DNA of 9,686 nt from Owenweeksia sp. TMED14 (lineage in GTDB: Bacteria; Bacteroidota; Bacteroidia; Flavobacteriales; Schleiferiaceae). The notes below the pieces were generated by a model. That model was given only the letters and a program-made list of their open reading frames with translations. It ran no database searches and had not been told where the DNA came from. Location: positions 78,755 through 88,440 of the forward strand of contig NHBT01000028.1 in assembly GCA_002167805.1 (NCBI GenBank). Direction: 5' to 3'. The position numbers and the translations under genes are program-made. Position 1 is the stretch's first letter. Every line of letters starts with the position of its first letter. Below are positions 1 through 5,581 of the stretch, piece after piece.

Positions 1-37
1 GGAAATCTGTAAAAGTCGTCTCAGTAAAAATGTCCAT
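1..37 (-). CDS. Possible 5' end of a divergent gene, truncated by the window edge
   Basis: On the minus strand an ATG at 37-35 opens a frame that stays open to the window edge and reads MDIFTETTFTDF (12 residues). Too little is visible to assign a family. Support is mainly positional: a TACCTTTG box on the same strand (73-66) lies 28 bases before this ATG, almost the same spacing as between the rplU -7 box and its start codon in this window. Two rivals cannot be excluded. A longer minus-strand frame starts from an ATG at 60-58, beginning MYPPPSTLW. On the plus strand, a C-terminal tail ends at a TAA at 60-62 and reads SIMLKEADT at its end. I prefer the divergent reading because of the promoter geometry, but it is a guess until the neighbouring sequence is seen. 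Confidence 0.35.
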   Translation of the reverse strand, partial: MDIFTETTFTDF

Positions 38-65
38 AATGTTGAAGGAGGCGGATACATAAACA

Positions 66-73
66 CAAAGGTA
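66..73 (-). promoter_or_regulatory. Candidate -7 promoter box, leftward (TACCTTTG)
   Basis: Read on the minus strand, this is TACCTTTG, a perfect match to the Bacteroidota -7 consensus TAnnTTTG. A TTTG on the same strand at 93-90 could be the -33 element, with a 16-base spacer, slightly shorter than the usual range. The predicted transcription start is around 59-62, giving a leader of roughly 23 bases to the ATG at 37. The box is the mirror image of the rightward box at 77-84. Confidence 0.4.
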
Positions 74-76
74 GTT

Positions 77-84
77 TACCTTTG
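77..84 (+). promoter_or_regulatory. Candidate -7 promoter box of the EamA transporter gene (TACCTTTG)
   Basis: TACCTTTG matches the Bacteroidota -7 consensus TAnnTTTG exactly. It ends only eight bases before the ATG at 93, so the transcript would begin about two to five bases before the start codon and be nearly leaderless. No TTG sits at the expected 17-23 base spacing upstream; the closest (42-44) is too far away. The box forms an 8-bp inverted repeat with the leftward box at 66-73, separated by GTT. Confidence 0.45.
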
Positions 85-92
85 CCACTCAA

Positions 93-962
93 ATGAAAAG
101 CAAGTTTTCTCCATGGATTATATTTATTAGCCTTGTGCTAGTCTGGGGATCATCCTTTATCATAATGAAGTATGCCTTGATGGGGTTTTCAGCAGTTCAA
201 ATCGGAGCAGCCCGAATTATTTTTGCTTGTTTATTTACATCAATTTTTGCGTTCAAATCCATTCGAGAGTTTCGTAAAACTGACATTCTGCATCTTATTA
301 TTGTGGCATTTTTAGGAAATTCAATTCCATATGTTTTATTCCCTATGGCTATTAATCATATACCCTCTGGGATAGTGGGAATAACAAATTCAATGACGCC
401 ACTTTTCACTCTCATTGTCGGAATCATTGCTTACCGACGAAAACTAAAACCTCTTAAGTTTCTCGGTGTTTTTATTGGGCTAATAGGAACGTTAATATTA
501 ATTAATCCATTTAGCTCAAATTCAGTAGTTGGAACTAATTGGCCATACATATTATTAGCCTTGTGCGCAGCGGCATGCTATGGAATTAGTATAAATTCAA
601 TTTCAAAATTGAATCACCTTTCACCTCAAGCGATTACTCTTTTCGCTCTTATTGGTGCAAGTATACCTTCAATCATTATTCTCATATTCACAGATTTTAG
701 TTCAACTATTTTGTCAAAGTCAGATATTTTGGTTCCATTTTTAGCTGTCGCATTCCTGGGGATTTTTGGAACTTCCCTATCGATGGTTGTTTTTAATAAA
801 TTAATATCCATCACAACACCAATTTTTGCTGCATCCACAACATACGTAATTCCAATAGTGGCCTTGGTTTGGGGGATTATTGACGGGGAGAGCCTCTTAC
901 TAAATCATTTTTTGGGAATGGTTGTAATCCTTCTTGGTGTAAGAATTGTAAATAGAAACTAA
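93..962 (+). CDS. EamA/DMT-family inner-membrane transporter
   Basis: This is an integral membrane protein of the drug/metabolite transporter superfamily (10-TMS EamA type), which usually exports amino acids or other metabolites; the substrate cannot be read from sequence. The 289 residues are normal for the family. Two tandem EamA repeats are visible, about 8-138 and 150-287, each with roughly five hydrophobic helices. Diagnostic segments are VWGSSF at 17-22 at the end of helix 1, NSMTPLFT at 99-106 near the end of repeat 1, and YVIPIVALVWG at 251-261 followed by DGE, the repeat-2 equivalent. The basic YRRKLKP loop at 114-120 fits a cytoplasmic side. The start at 93 is chosen because it gives a complete first helix and because an in-frame stop lies at 60-62. 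A -7 box just upstream implies its own promoter. The next gene follows after 72 bp on the same strand. Confidence 0.9.
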   Translation: MKSKFSPWIIFISLVLVWGSSFIIMKYALMGFSAVQIGAARIIFACLFTSIFAFKSIREFRKTDILHLIIVAFLGNSIPYVLFPMAINHIPSGIVGITNSMTPLFTLIVGIIAYRRKLKPLKFLGVFIGLIGTLILINPFSSNSVVGTNWPYILLALCAAACYGISINSISKLNHLSPQAITLFALIGASIPSIIILIFTDFSSTILSKSDILVPFLAVAFLGIFGTSLSMVVFNKLISITTPIFAASTTYVIPIVALVWGIIDGESLLLNHFLGMVVILLGVRIVNRN

Positions 963-964
963 TT

Positions 965-987
965 TCTATTATAAAAAATAGATTTTT
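965..987 (+). terminator. Weak AT-rich hairpin with T-tract after the EamA gene
   Basis: TCTATT (965-970) pairs with AATAGA (977-982) around a six-base loop and is followed directly by TTTTT (983-987). The shape is that of a Rho-independent terminator, but the stem has a single G-C pair, so it would be leaky at best. The 5' arm can instead pair with an 8-base segment at 951-958 that overlaps the end of the gene (see findings). Confidence 0.3.
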
Positions 988-1034
988 CCTACCTTCAAAG
1001 CCACAGAAAATATAACTAACCCAAATCATTTAAA

Positions 1035-2468
1035 ATGAAAAAACCAACTCTAGCAGCTAAAATTATCATAGGACTAATTTTAGGGATTTTATGGGCCCTT
1101 CTTAGCTCATATATGGGTTGGAGTGATTTCACAATGAAATGGATCGCCCCTTTAGGAGAAATTTTTATTCGATTATTAAAGCTGATTGCTATTCCACTGG
1201 TTTTGTTTAGCATAATATCTGGAATAAGTGGTTTAAACGATACTGCGACTTTGGGAAGAATGGGTATAAAAACCATGGGCTTGTACATTACATCTACTTT
1301 AATTGCATGCACTGTTGGGATTTTCTTTGCAAATACATTTAAGCCCGGGTATCAAGCGGATCAGGAACAACTTAATATTAATCGATTATCATACGAGATA
1401 TGGGTTAATGAGACAGCAGGAGTTGAATTTTTTGATGAAATACGTCTATCAGAAAACTCGAAATACAGTTCCCTTTTGATAGACGCAAAAGAGAATCTAT
1501 CAGAACAACAAGAAAATAAGGAATTAAATCAAAAAATTTCAGCTGCTGAGTCAAAGAATTCTGGGCCTTTACAATTTTTTGTAGACATGGTACCCTCAAA
1601 TATTTTTATTTCTTTCAATAATAGTTTGATGCTACAAATCATATTTTTTTCACTTTTTTTTGGGATTACACTAGTCGCACTTCCAAAGAAAAAAACAGTT
1701 CATATGATTGGATTTATCAATGATGGATCTAATATTTTCATCAAAATGGTAGATATTATTATGAAAGGTGCGCCCATTTTTGTTTTTGCTCTTCTAGCCG
1801 GAAAGCTTGCGGAAATGGCGGGCAATAACCCTAGTCGACTCATTGAAATATTCCGTGCACTCGGAGCATATACATTGATAACTATTGTAGCATTATTATT
1901 AATGATTTTTATCTTCTATCCACTAATCATCTCACTAATAATAAATAGAAAAACAAAAATTGGATTCTTTAAAGCTTGGAAATATTTTTCCAAAGGAATA
2001 CGCCCAGCTCAAATATTGGCATTTTCTACATCTTCAACAGCTGCAACATTACCTGTAACAATGGATTGTGTCCGAGATAATCTTGGCGTTGATGATAAAG
2101 TAGGCTCATTTGTTTTACCAGTTGGAGCAACCGTCAACATGGATGGAACAGCATTGTATCAGAGTATTGCTGTCATTTTTATGGCCCAATTTCATATGAT
2201 CGACTTAACAATAGTTCAACAAGCAACAATCATTTTCACAGCTACATTAGCTAGTATTGGAGCAGCATCAGTTCCAAGCGCAGGACTAATAATGTTAATT
2301 GTGGTTCTAGAAAGTGTTGGCCTTAATCCAGCATGGATAGCAATTATTTTCCCGGTAGACAGAATAATTGATATGGTTCGAACCATGCTAAATCTAACAG
2401 GGGATGCTGTAGTAAGCTTAATTGTTGGTATTTCGGAAAACAAGTTTAAAATAATTGATAGAAAGTAG
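1035..2468 (+). CDS. Glutamate/aspartate:cation symporter, DAACS (GltP/GltPh) family
   Basis: This inner-membrane symporter takes up acidic amino acids with Na+ or H+. Family hallmarks are in order: LIAIPLVLFSIISG (50-63) in the N-terminal half, the HP1 serine-rich hairpin STSSTAATLP (331-340), NMDGTA (368-373) in TM7, the HP2 tip GAASVPSAG (409-417), and the TM8 segment starting at D442. In TM8 the positions equivalent to GltPh D390, D394, R397, N401 and D405 are D442, D446, R449, N453 and D457, all conserved. Known family logic is that the arginine contacts the side-chain carboxylate and the D394 equivalent the amino group. Their joint presence favours glutamate/aspartate over neutral amino acids or plain dicarboxylates. 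At 477 residues it is longer than the usual 400-430 because of a hydrophilic stretch at about 107-178. It follows the EamA gene by 72 bp, so it may be partly cotranscribed; no strong promoter of its own is visible. Confidence 0.92.
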   Translation: MKKPTLAAKIIIGLILGILWALLSSYMGWSDFTMKWIAPLGEIFIRLLKLIAIPLVLFSIISGISGLNDTATLGRMGIKTMGLYITSTLIACTVGIFFANTFKPGYQADQEQLNINRLSYEIWVNETAGVEFFDEIRLSENSKYSSLLIDAKENLSEQQENKELNQKISAAESKNSGPLQFFVDMVPSNIFISFNNSLMLQIIFFSLFFGITLVALPKKKTVHMIGFINDGSNIFIKMVDIIMKGAPIFVFALLAGKLAEMAGNNPSRLIEIFRALGAYTLITIVALLLMIFIFYPLIISLIINRKTKIGFFKAWKYFSKGIRPAQILAFSTSSTAATLPVTMDCVRDNLGVDDKVGSFVLPVGATVNMDGTALYQSIAVIFMAQFHMIDLTIVQQATIIFTATLASIGAASVPSAGLIMLIVVLESVGLNPAWIAIIFPVDRIIDMVRTMLNLTGDAVVSLIVGISENKFKIIDRK

Positions 2469-2523
2469 TCTTCCGTAATTTCAATTTCAAGTGTTTCGAA
2501 AAAGTTTCAATAGTTATGGGGTG

Positions 2524-2550
2524 TTTGTTTAATATTTCGGACTATCTTTG
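2524..2550 (+). promoter_or_regulatory. Promoter of rplU-rpmA (Bacteroidota type)
   Basis: TATCTTTG at 2543-2550 matches the Bacteroidota -7 consensus TAnnTTTG exactly. TTTG at 2524-2527 is a candidate -33 element, with 15 bases between, slightly short of the usual 17-23. The predicted transcription start is near 2555-2557, leaving a leader of about 21 bases before the rplU ATG at 2578. No Shine-Dalgarno sequence is present; the leader is A-rich, as is common in this phylum. Confidence 0.6.
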
Positions 2551-2577
2551 CCCCCCTCAACTAAAAATAGAGTACAT

Positions 2578-3102
2578 ATGTACGCCATAGTAGAAATAGC
2601 AGGGCTGCAATATAAAGTGCAAAAAGACCAACGAGTGTATGTGCATCGTCTGGAAGGAAAAACTGGTGATAAAATTACCTTAGATCGAGTCCTTCTAGCT
2701 GAAGAAAAAAGCACTGTCACAGTAGGCGCCCCAGTTATACAAGGTGCAAGCATAACTGCGAGCATCTTAAACCAGGTCAAAGCTGACAAAGTAATCGTGT
2801 TTAAAAAGAAACGAAGAAAAGGTTACACCAAAAAAACAGGTCATCGTCAACCAATGACTGAAATCTCAATACTAGATATAAGTTTATCTCCAAAGAAGAA
2901 AACAGCTGTAGAGAAAAAATCTGCAGATCCAGTAGTTAAAAAACCAGTAAAAAAAGTTGCCGCGAAAAAGGAAGCTTCTGACATAGCTGCGAAGAAGGCT
3001 GGAAAAAAAGTTTCAGAAAAAAAGAAAGCTACTGATCCAGCTGCAAAGAAGCCAGTAAAAAAGGTTTCAGAAAAAAAGAAAGAAACAAAAAAAATAAATT
3101 AA
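2578..3102 (+). CDS. rplU: 50S ribosomal protein L21 with a lysine-rich repeat tail
   Basis: L21 is a large-subunit protein that binds 23S rRNA. Residues 1-103 are the complete canonical domain: the N-terminus MYAIVEIAGLQYKV matches the family start, and KVIVFKKKRRKGY...KTGHRQPMTEISI (71-98) is the conserved rRNA-binding C-terminal signature. The start is set at the ATG at 2578. An upstream in-frame TTG at 2548 would add ten residues foreign to L21 and falls inside the -7 promoter box, so it cannot be translated from this promoter. The protein is 174 residues instead of about 103. The extra 71 residues are almost entirely Lys, Ala, Val, Pro, Glu and Ser, and contain three 18-residue repeats. 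Such a tail is presumably disordered and nucleic-acid binding; that role is inferred. rpmA follows after six bases. Confidence 0.96.
   Translation: MYAIVEIAGLQYKVQKDQRVYVHRLEGKTGDKITLDRVLLAEEKSTVTVGAPVIQGASITASILNQVKADKVIVFKKKRRKGYTKKTGHRQPMTEISILDISLSPKKKTAVEKKSADPVVKKPVKKVAAKKEASDIAAKKAGKKVSEKKKATDPAAKKPVKKVSEKKKETKKIN
2923..3084 (+). repeat. Three 54-bp in-frame tandem repeats encoding the L21 tail
   Basis: The units are 2923-2976, 2977-3030 and 3031-3084, each 18 codons. Their shared pattern is (D)PxxKKPVKKVxxKKxx: unit 1 has DPVVKKPVKKVAAKKEA, unit 2 DIAAKKAGKKVSEKKKA, unit 3 DPAAKKPVKKVSEKKKE. Units 2 and 3 share a 19-base identical run (3010-3028 and 3064-3082). This suggests growth by duplication rather than only drift to lysine-rich composition. 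Confidence 0.75.
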
Positions 3103-3108
3103 CTAGTT

Positions 3109-3381
3109 ATGGCACATAAAAAAGGTGTAGGTAGTTCAAAAAACGGACGTGAATCTGAAAGTAAGAGACTCGGAGTTAAGATTTTCGGTGGTCAAGCCGC
3201 CCTAGCTGGAAACATAATTGTTCGACAAAGAGGCACTACGCATCGCCCAGGAGAAAACGTGGGAATAGGAAAAGATCATACTCTTTTTGCACTAAAAACA
3301 GGAACAGTAGATTTCAAAAAGAAAGCGGGAAACAAAAGTTACGTCTCTATCATTGAAAACACAGAGGCTGTTAAAAATTGA
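3109..3381 (+). CDS. rpmA: 50S ribosomal protein L27
   Basis: L27 is a large-subunit protein whose N-terminal arm reaches the peptidyl-transferase centre. The 90 residues show the full family pattern: [24 protein letters not shown] at the N-terminus, the [18 protein letters not shown] core, and the [15 protein letters not shown] segment in the middle. The N-terminus begins directly with MAHKK, so it lacks the cleavable extension found in Firmicutes. It sits six bases after rplU, the near-universal rplU-rpmA pairing, and is the last gene before a strong terminator. Confidence 0.97.
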   Translation: MAHKKGVGSSKNGRESESKRLGVKIFGGQAALAGNIIVRQRGTTHRPGENVGIGKDHTLFALKTGTVDFKKKAGNKSYVSIIENTEAVKN

Positions 3382-3406
3382 TTTAACCAATTACGTTAAA
3401 TTTTAC

Positions 3407-3446
3407 ACCCTCTAATGCATTTGCAGCAGAGGGTTTTTTTATTTTT
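3407..3446 (+). terminator. Rho-independent terminator after rpmA
   Basis: ACCCTCT (3407-3413) pairs perfectly with AGAGGGT (3428-3434) and is followed by a T-tract (3434-3440, one A, then 3442-3446). The 14-base loop contains TGCA-TT-TGCA, which can add an inner mini-stem. It is the clearest terminator in the window. Its T-tract ends five bases before the serS start codon. Confidence 0.85.
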
Positions 3447-3451
3447 ACCGA

Positions 3452-4723
3452 ATGCTATCATTACAACTACTTAGACAGGACCCAGAAAGAGTTATTAAAG
3501 CTCTTGCGAAGAGGAATATTGATGCGAGGCCAGATATAAAATCTCTTTTAGAAAAAAATGAAAAGCGTAGAAAAATTCAAAATGAAAGTGAAACTCTAAA
3601 AGCAGAATCCAATAAAATCGCAAAAACTATTGGAAATCTGGTTCAAGAAGGAAAAACAAATGAGATTCAAAAAATCAAAATAAAATCAAAATCACTCAAA
3701 ACAGAATTAACTAAACTTGAAAAGGAACTTATCGAAATTGAATCTGAGGAAAAAGAAATTTTGCTGAGTTTTCCAAATACCCCTCATGAAAGTGTCAAAA
3801 AAGGAAAGGGTGAAGAAGAAAATGAAATTATTAAATCATGGGGAGATTTAAAATCAAACCCGAATTCATTGCCCCATTGGGAATTGTCAGAAAAATACAA
3901 TCTTATTGATTTCGAAAGAGGAGTTAAGGTTACTGGAGCAGGTTTTCCTGTTTATACTGGGAAAGGAGCTCGACTTCAAAGAGCCTTAATTCAATACTTT
4001 TTAGATACAAATACTGAAAGTGGATATAAAGAAATTCAGCCGCCATATTTCGTAAATGAAAAATCTAGTTTTGGGACTGGCCAACTCCCGGATAAGGAAG
4101 GTCAGATGTATCATATTGAAAATGACCAACTATATGCGATTCCGACATCGGAAATACCATTGACAAATTTATATCGAGGTGAGATTATCAATGAAATAGA
4201 CTTACCGATAAAATTGACTGCTTATTCACCATGCTTTAGGCGAGAGGCAGGATCCTATGGGAAAGATGTAAGGGGGCTCAATAGACTTCATCAATTTGAT
4301 AAAGTAGAAATTGTTCAAATCGAAAAACAAAATGATTCTTACGATAAACTTAATGAAATGACTTCTCATGTCTCAAAAATTCTTGAAGAGTTGGGATTGA
4401 AATACCGAATGCTGCGTTTATGTGGTGGGGATATGGGCTTCACTTCATCCTTGACTTATGATTTTGAAGTGTGGTCCTCAGCACAAGAGAGATGGCTAGA
4501 AGTGTCATCCGTTTCTAATTTTGAAACATTTCAATCTCGAAGACTTCAATTGAGGTATCGTAGTTTGAAAAATAATGAGATATTACTCACTCATACTTTA
4601 AATGGCTCTGCTCTTGCTCTACCCAGAATAATGGCAGCAATTCTTGAAAATAATCAGGGTAAAGAAGGTATTAAAATCCCAGAAGCATTATGGAAGTATA
4701 CCGGATTTAAAATTATCAAATGA
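3452..4723 (+). CDS. serS: Seryl-tRNA synthetase
   Basis: This cytoplasmic class II enzyme charges tRNA-Ser (and tRNA-Sec where present) with serine through a seryl-adenylate. The 423 residues match the family length. Residues about 27-105 are the charged antiparallel coiled-coil arm that grips the tRNA long variable arm. The catalytic domain shows GKGARLQRALIQYFL (170-184, motif 1 region), the serine-binding TSE at 232-234, motif 2 from CFRREAGSYG to QFDKVE (261-286), the EVSSVSNF segment (350-357), and motif 3 NGSALALPRIMAAILE (384-399) with its ATP-binding Arg392. NGSALALPR in place of the enterobacterial NGSGLAVGR is the common form in Bacteroidota. The ATG at 3452 starts directly with the canonical N-terminal helix and lies five bases after the rpmA terminator, so expression needs read-through or a promoter in that junction. 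The stop overlaps the next start by ATGA. Confidence 0.97.
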   Translation: MLSLQLLRQDPERVIKALAKRNIDARPDIKSLLEKNEKRRKIQNESETLKAESNKIAKTIGNLVQEGKTNEIQKIKIKSKSLKTELTKLEKELIEIESEEKEILLSFPNTPHESVKKGKGEEENEIIKSWGDLKSNPNSLPHWELSEKYNLIDFERGVKVTGAGFPVYTGKGARLQRALIQYFLDTNTESGYKEIQPPYFVNEKSSFGTGQLPDKEGQMYHIENDQLYAIPTSEIPLTNLYRGEIINEIDLPIKLTAYSPCFRREAGSYGKDVRGLNRLHQFDKVEIVQIEKQNDSYDKLNEMTSHVSKILEELGLKYRMLRLCGGDMGFTSSLTYDFEVWSSAQERWLEVSSVSNFETFQSRRLQLRYRSLKNNEILLTHTLNGSALALPRIMAAILENNQGKEGIKIPEALWKYTGFKIIK

Positions 4724-5244
4724 GAAATTTTCTTACTCTGTCCCTTTTTCTTTGTCTTTTATCTAGTTGCTCAAATACCTTAATATCAGACTTAAATAAG
4801 TTAGAGAAAGATGTTGAGCATTCAAAAAAATTATTGGCTAAACTGGAACAAAAAGGCTTTAATACCTCTATTATTGATCTCAAAAGACATTTGAATATTG
4901 CCAAAAAAATACCTTATGAAAAACAATATGACAAATATTTTAAAAATGAATTTGAAACAATACATAATCGACTCAAAAGGTTGTTAAGATTTGAAAATTA
5001 TTTAAAATCTGAGCGGATTAGTGATAAGATAGATTTTGATTTGATGCAGATTAAGAACCTACGTCACGATATAAAAAATAAATTAATTGAACAGCCCCAA
5101 GCAATCATCGAAGTTGAAAATGAAAAAAATGCCATTTTACCGTATTTGAGCGATTTTAATAACAATGTCAACAATATTATCTTATTGCTAGAAACCCATG
5201 ACAGCGTAGATGCGCACATGCAATTATTGTGGGATAATTGGTAA
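4720..5244 (+). CDS. Small predicted lipoprotein, alpha-helical, function unknown
   Basis: I do not recognise a named family. The N-terminus is a lipoprotein signal: basic MRN, a hydrophobic core, then the lipobox LSSC with the acylated cysteine at residue 17. The mature part (about 157 residues) is rich in Lys, Glu, Leu, Asn and Ile with long heptad-like stretches, notably LNKLEKDVEHSKKLLAKLEQ just after the anchor and the NRLKRLLRFENYLKSERISD region. This indicates a mostly helical, possibly coiled-coil, envelope protein. No acidic residues directly follow the cysteine, so there is no obvious Bacteroidota surface-export signal and periplasm-facing membrane anchoring is the default guess. 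Its ATG overlaps the serS stop in ATGA, so the two are probably translationally coupled. The DUF4286 gene follows after 13 bases. The strong signal sequence and tight packing support a real gene despite the lack of homology. Confidence 0.8.
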   Translation: MRNFLTLSLFLCLLSSCSNTLISDLNKLEKDVEHSKKLLAKLEQKGFNTSIIDLKRHLNIAKKIPYEKQYDKYFKNEFETIHNRLKRLLRFENYLKSERISDKIDFDLMQIKNLRHDIKNKLIEQPQAIIEVENEKNAILPYLSDFNNNVNNIILLLETHDSVDAHMQLLWDNW

Positions 5245-5257
5245 ATTCATTTTTGAT

Positions 5258-5581
5258 ATGTTCATATATAATGTTACCATAAACGTTGAAGATTCGATAC
5301 ATGAGAAATGGAAAAAGTGGATGATCGAAATTCACATACCGGAAGTATTAGAAACAGGTTGCTTTCTAGAATCTAGGTTTTCCCAAGTTATAGTTAAAGA
5401 AGAATCCGGAACAACATACTCGATACAGTATTTATACAACGATAAAGAAGATTTTAAAGTTTACGAGCAATTATACGCCGAAGAAATAAGAAATAAAACA
5501 GAAGATCTTTTTGGAGGAAAATACGTAGCCTTTCGAACAACATTAAAAATTATTGATATAAAAAACAAAAAATCATTATGA
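5258..5581 (+). CDS. DUF4286 family protein
   Basis: This is a small cytoplasmic protein of about 107 residues that matches the Bacteroidota DUF4286 family as I remember it. It begins MFIYNVTINVEDSIHEKWKKWM, followed by HIPEVLETGCF and then by a SIQYLYNDKEDFKVYEQLYA segment. The family resembles dimeric alpha-beta (ferredoxin-like) barrel proteins, but its function is unknown. The start is placed at the ATG at 5258, where the family motif begins. An upstream in-frame ATG at 5210 would add 16 residues unlike the family and would overlap the preceding gene by 35 bases. The stop overlaps the next start (ATGA at 5578-5581), so translation of the peptidase is probably coupled to this gene. Confidence 0.85.
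   Translation: MFIYNVTINVEDSIHEKWKKWMIEIHIPEVLETGCFLESRFSQVIVKEESGTTYSIQYLYNDKEDFKVYEQLYAEEIRNKTEDLFGGKYVAFRTTLKIIDIKNKKSL

Noticed and set aside
45..51. A perfect Shine-Dalgarno-like AAGGAGG on the plus strand.
   Set aside because: It is 41 bases from the nearest rightward start codon (93) and upstream of the predicted transcription start, so it cannot serve as that gene's ribosome binding site; Bacteroidota also rarely use one.
124..566. An identical 15-base string (TTATTAGCCTTGTGC) at 124-138 and 552-566 inside the EamA gene.
   Set aside because: The two copies are read in different frames (ISLV versus LLALC) and do not fall at equivalent places of the two EamA repeats; likely chance in AT-rich hydrophobic coding sequence.
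990..997. TACCTTCA before the symporter gene as a -7 promoter box.
   Set aside because: It matches only TAnnTT of TAnnTTTG and has no TTG at a suitable distance upstream.
1016..2443. Open minus-strand frames opposite the symporter gene.
   Set aside because: They lie wholly within a gene with all family motifs intact and show no recognisable protein features.
3005..3095. Runs of seven or more A in the L21 tail as programmed frameshift sites.
   Set aside because: The zero frame is intact to a sensible stop, six bases before rpmA, and no stimulatory hairpin or extended alternate-frame product is evident; the runs follow from lysine codons.
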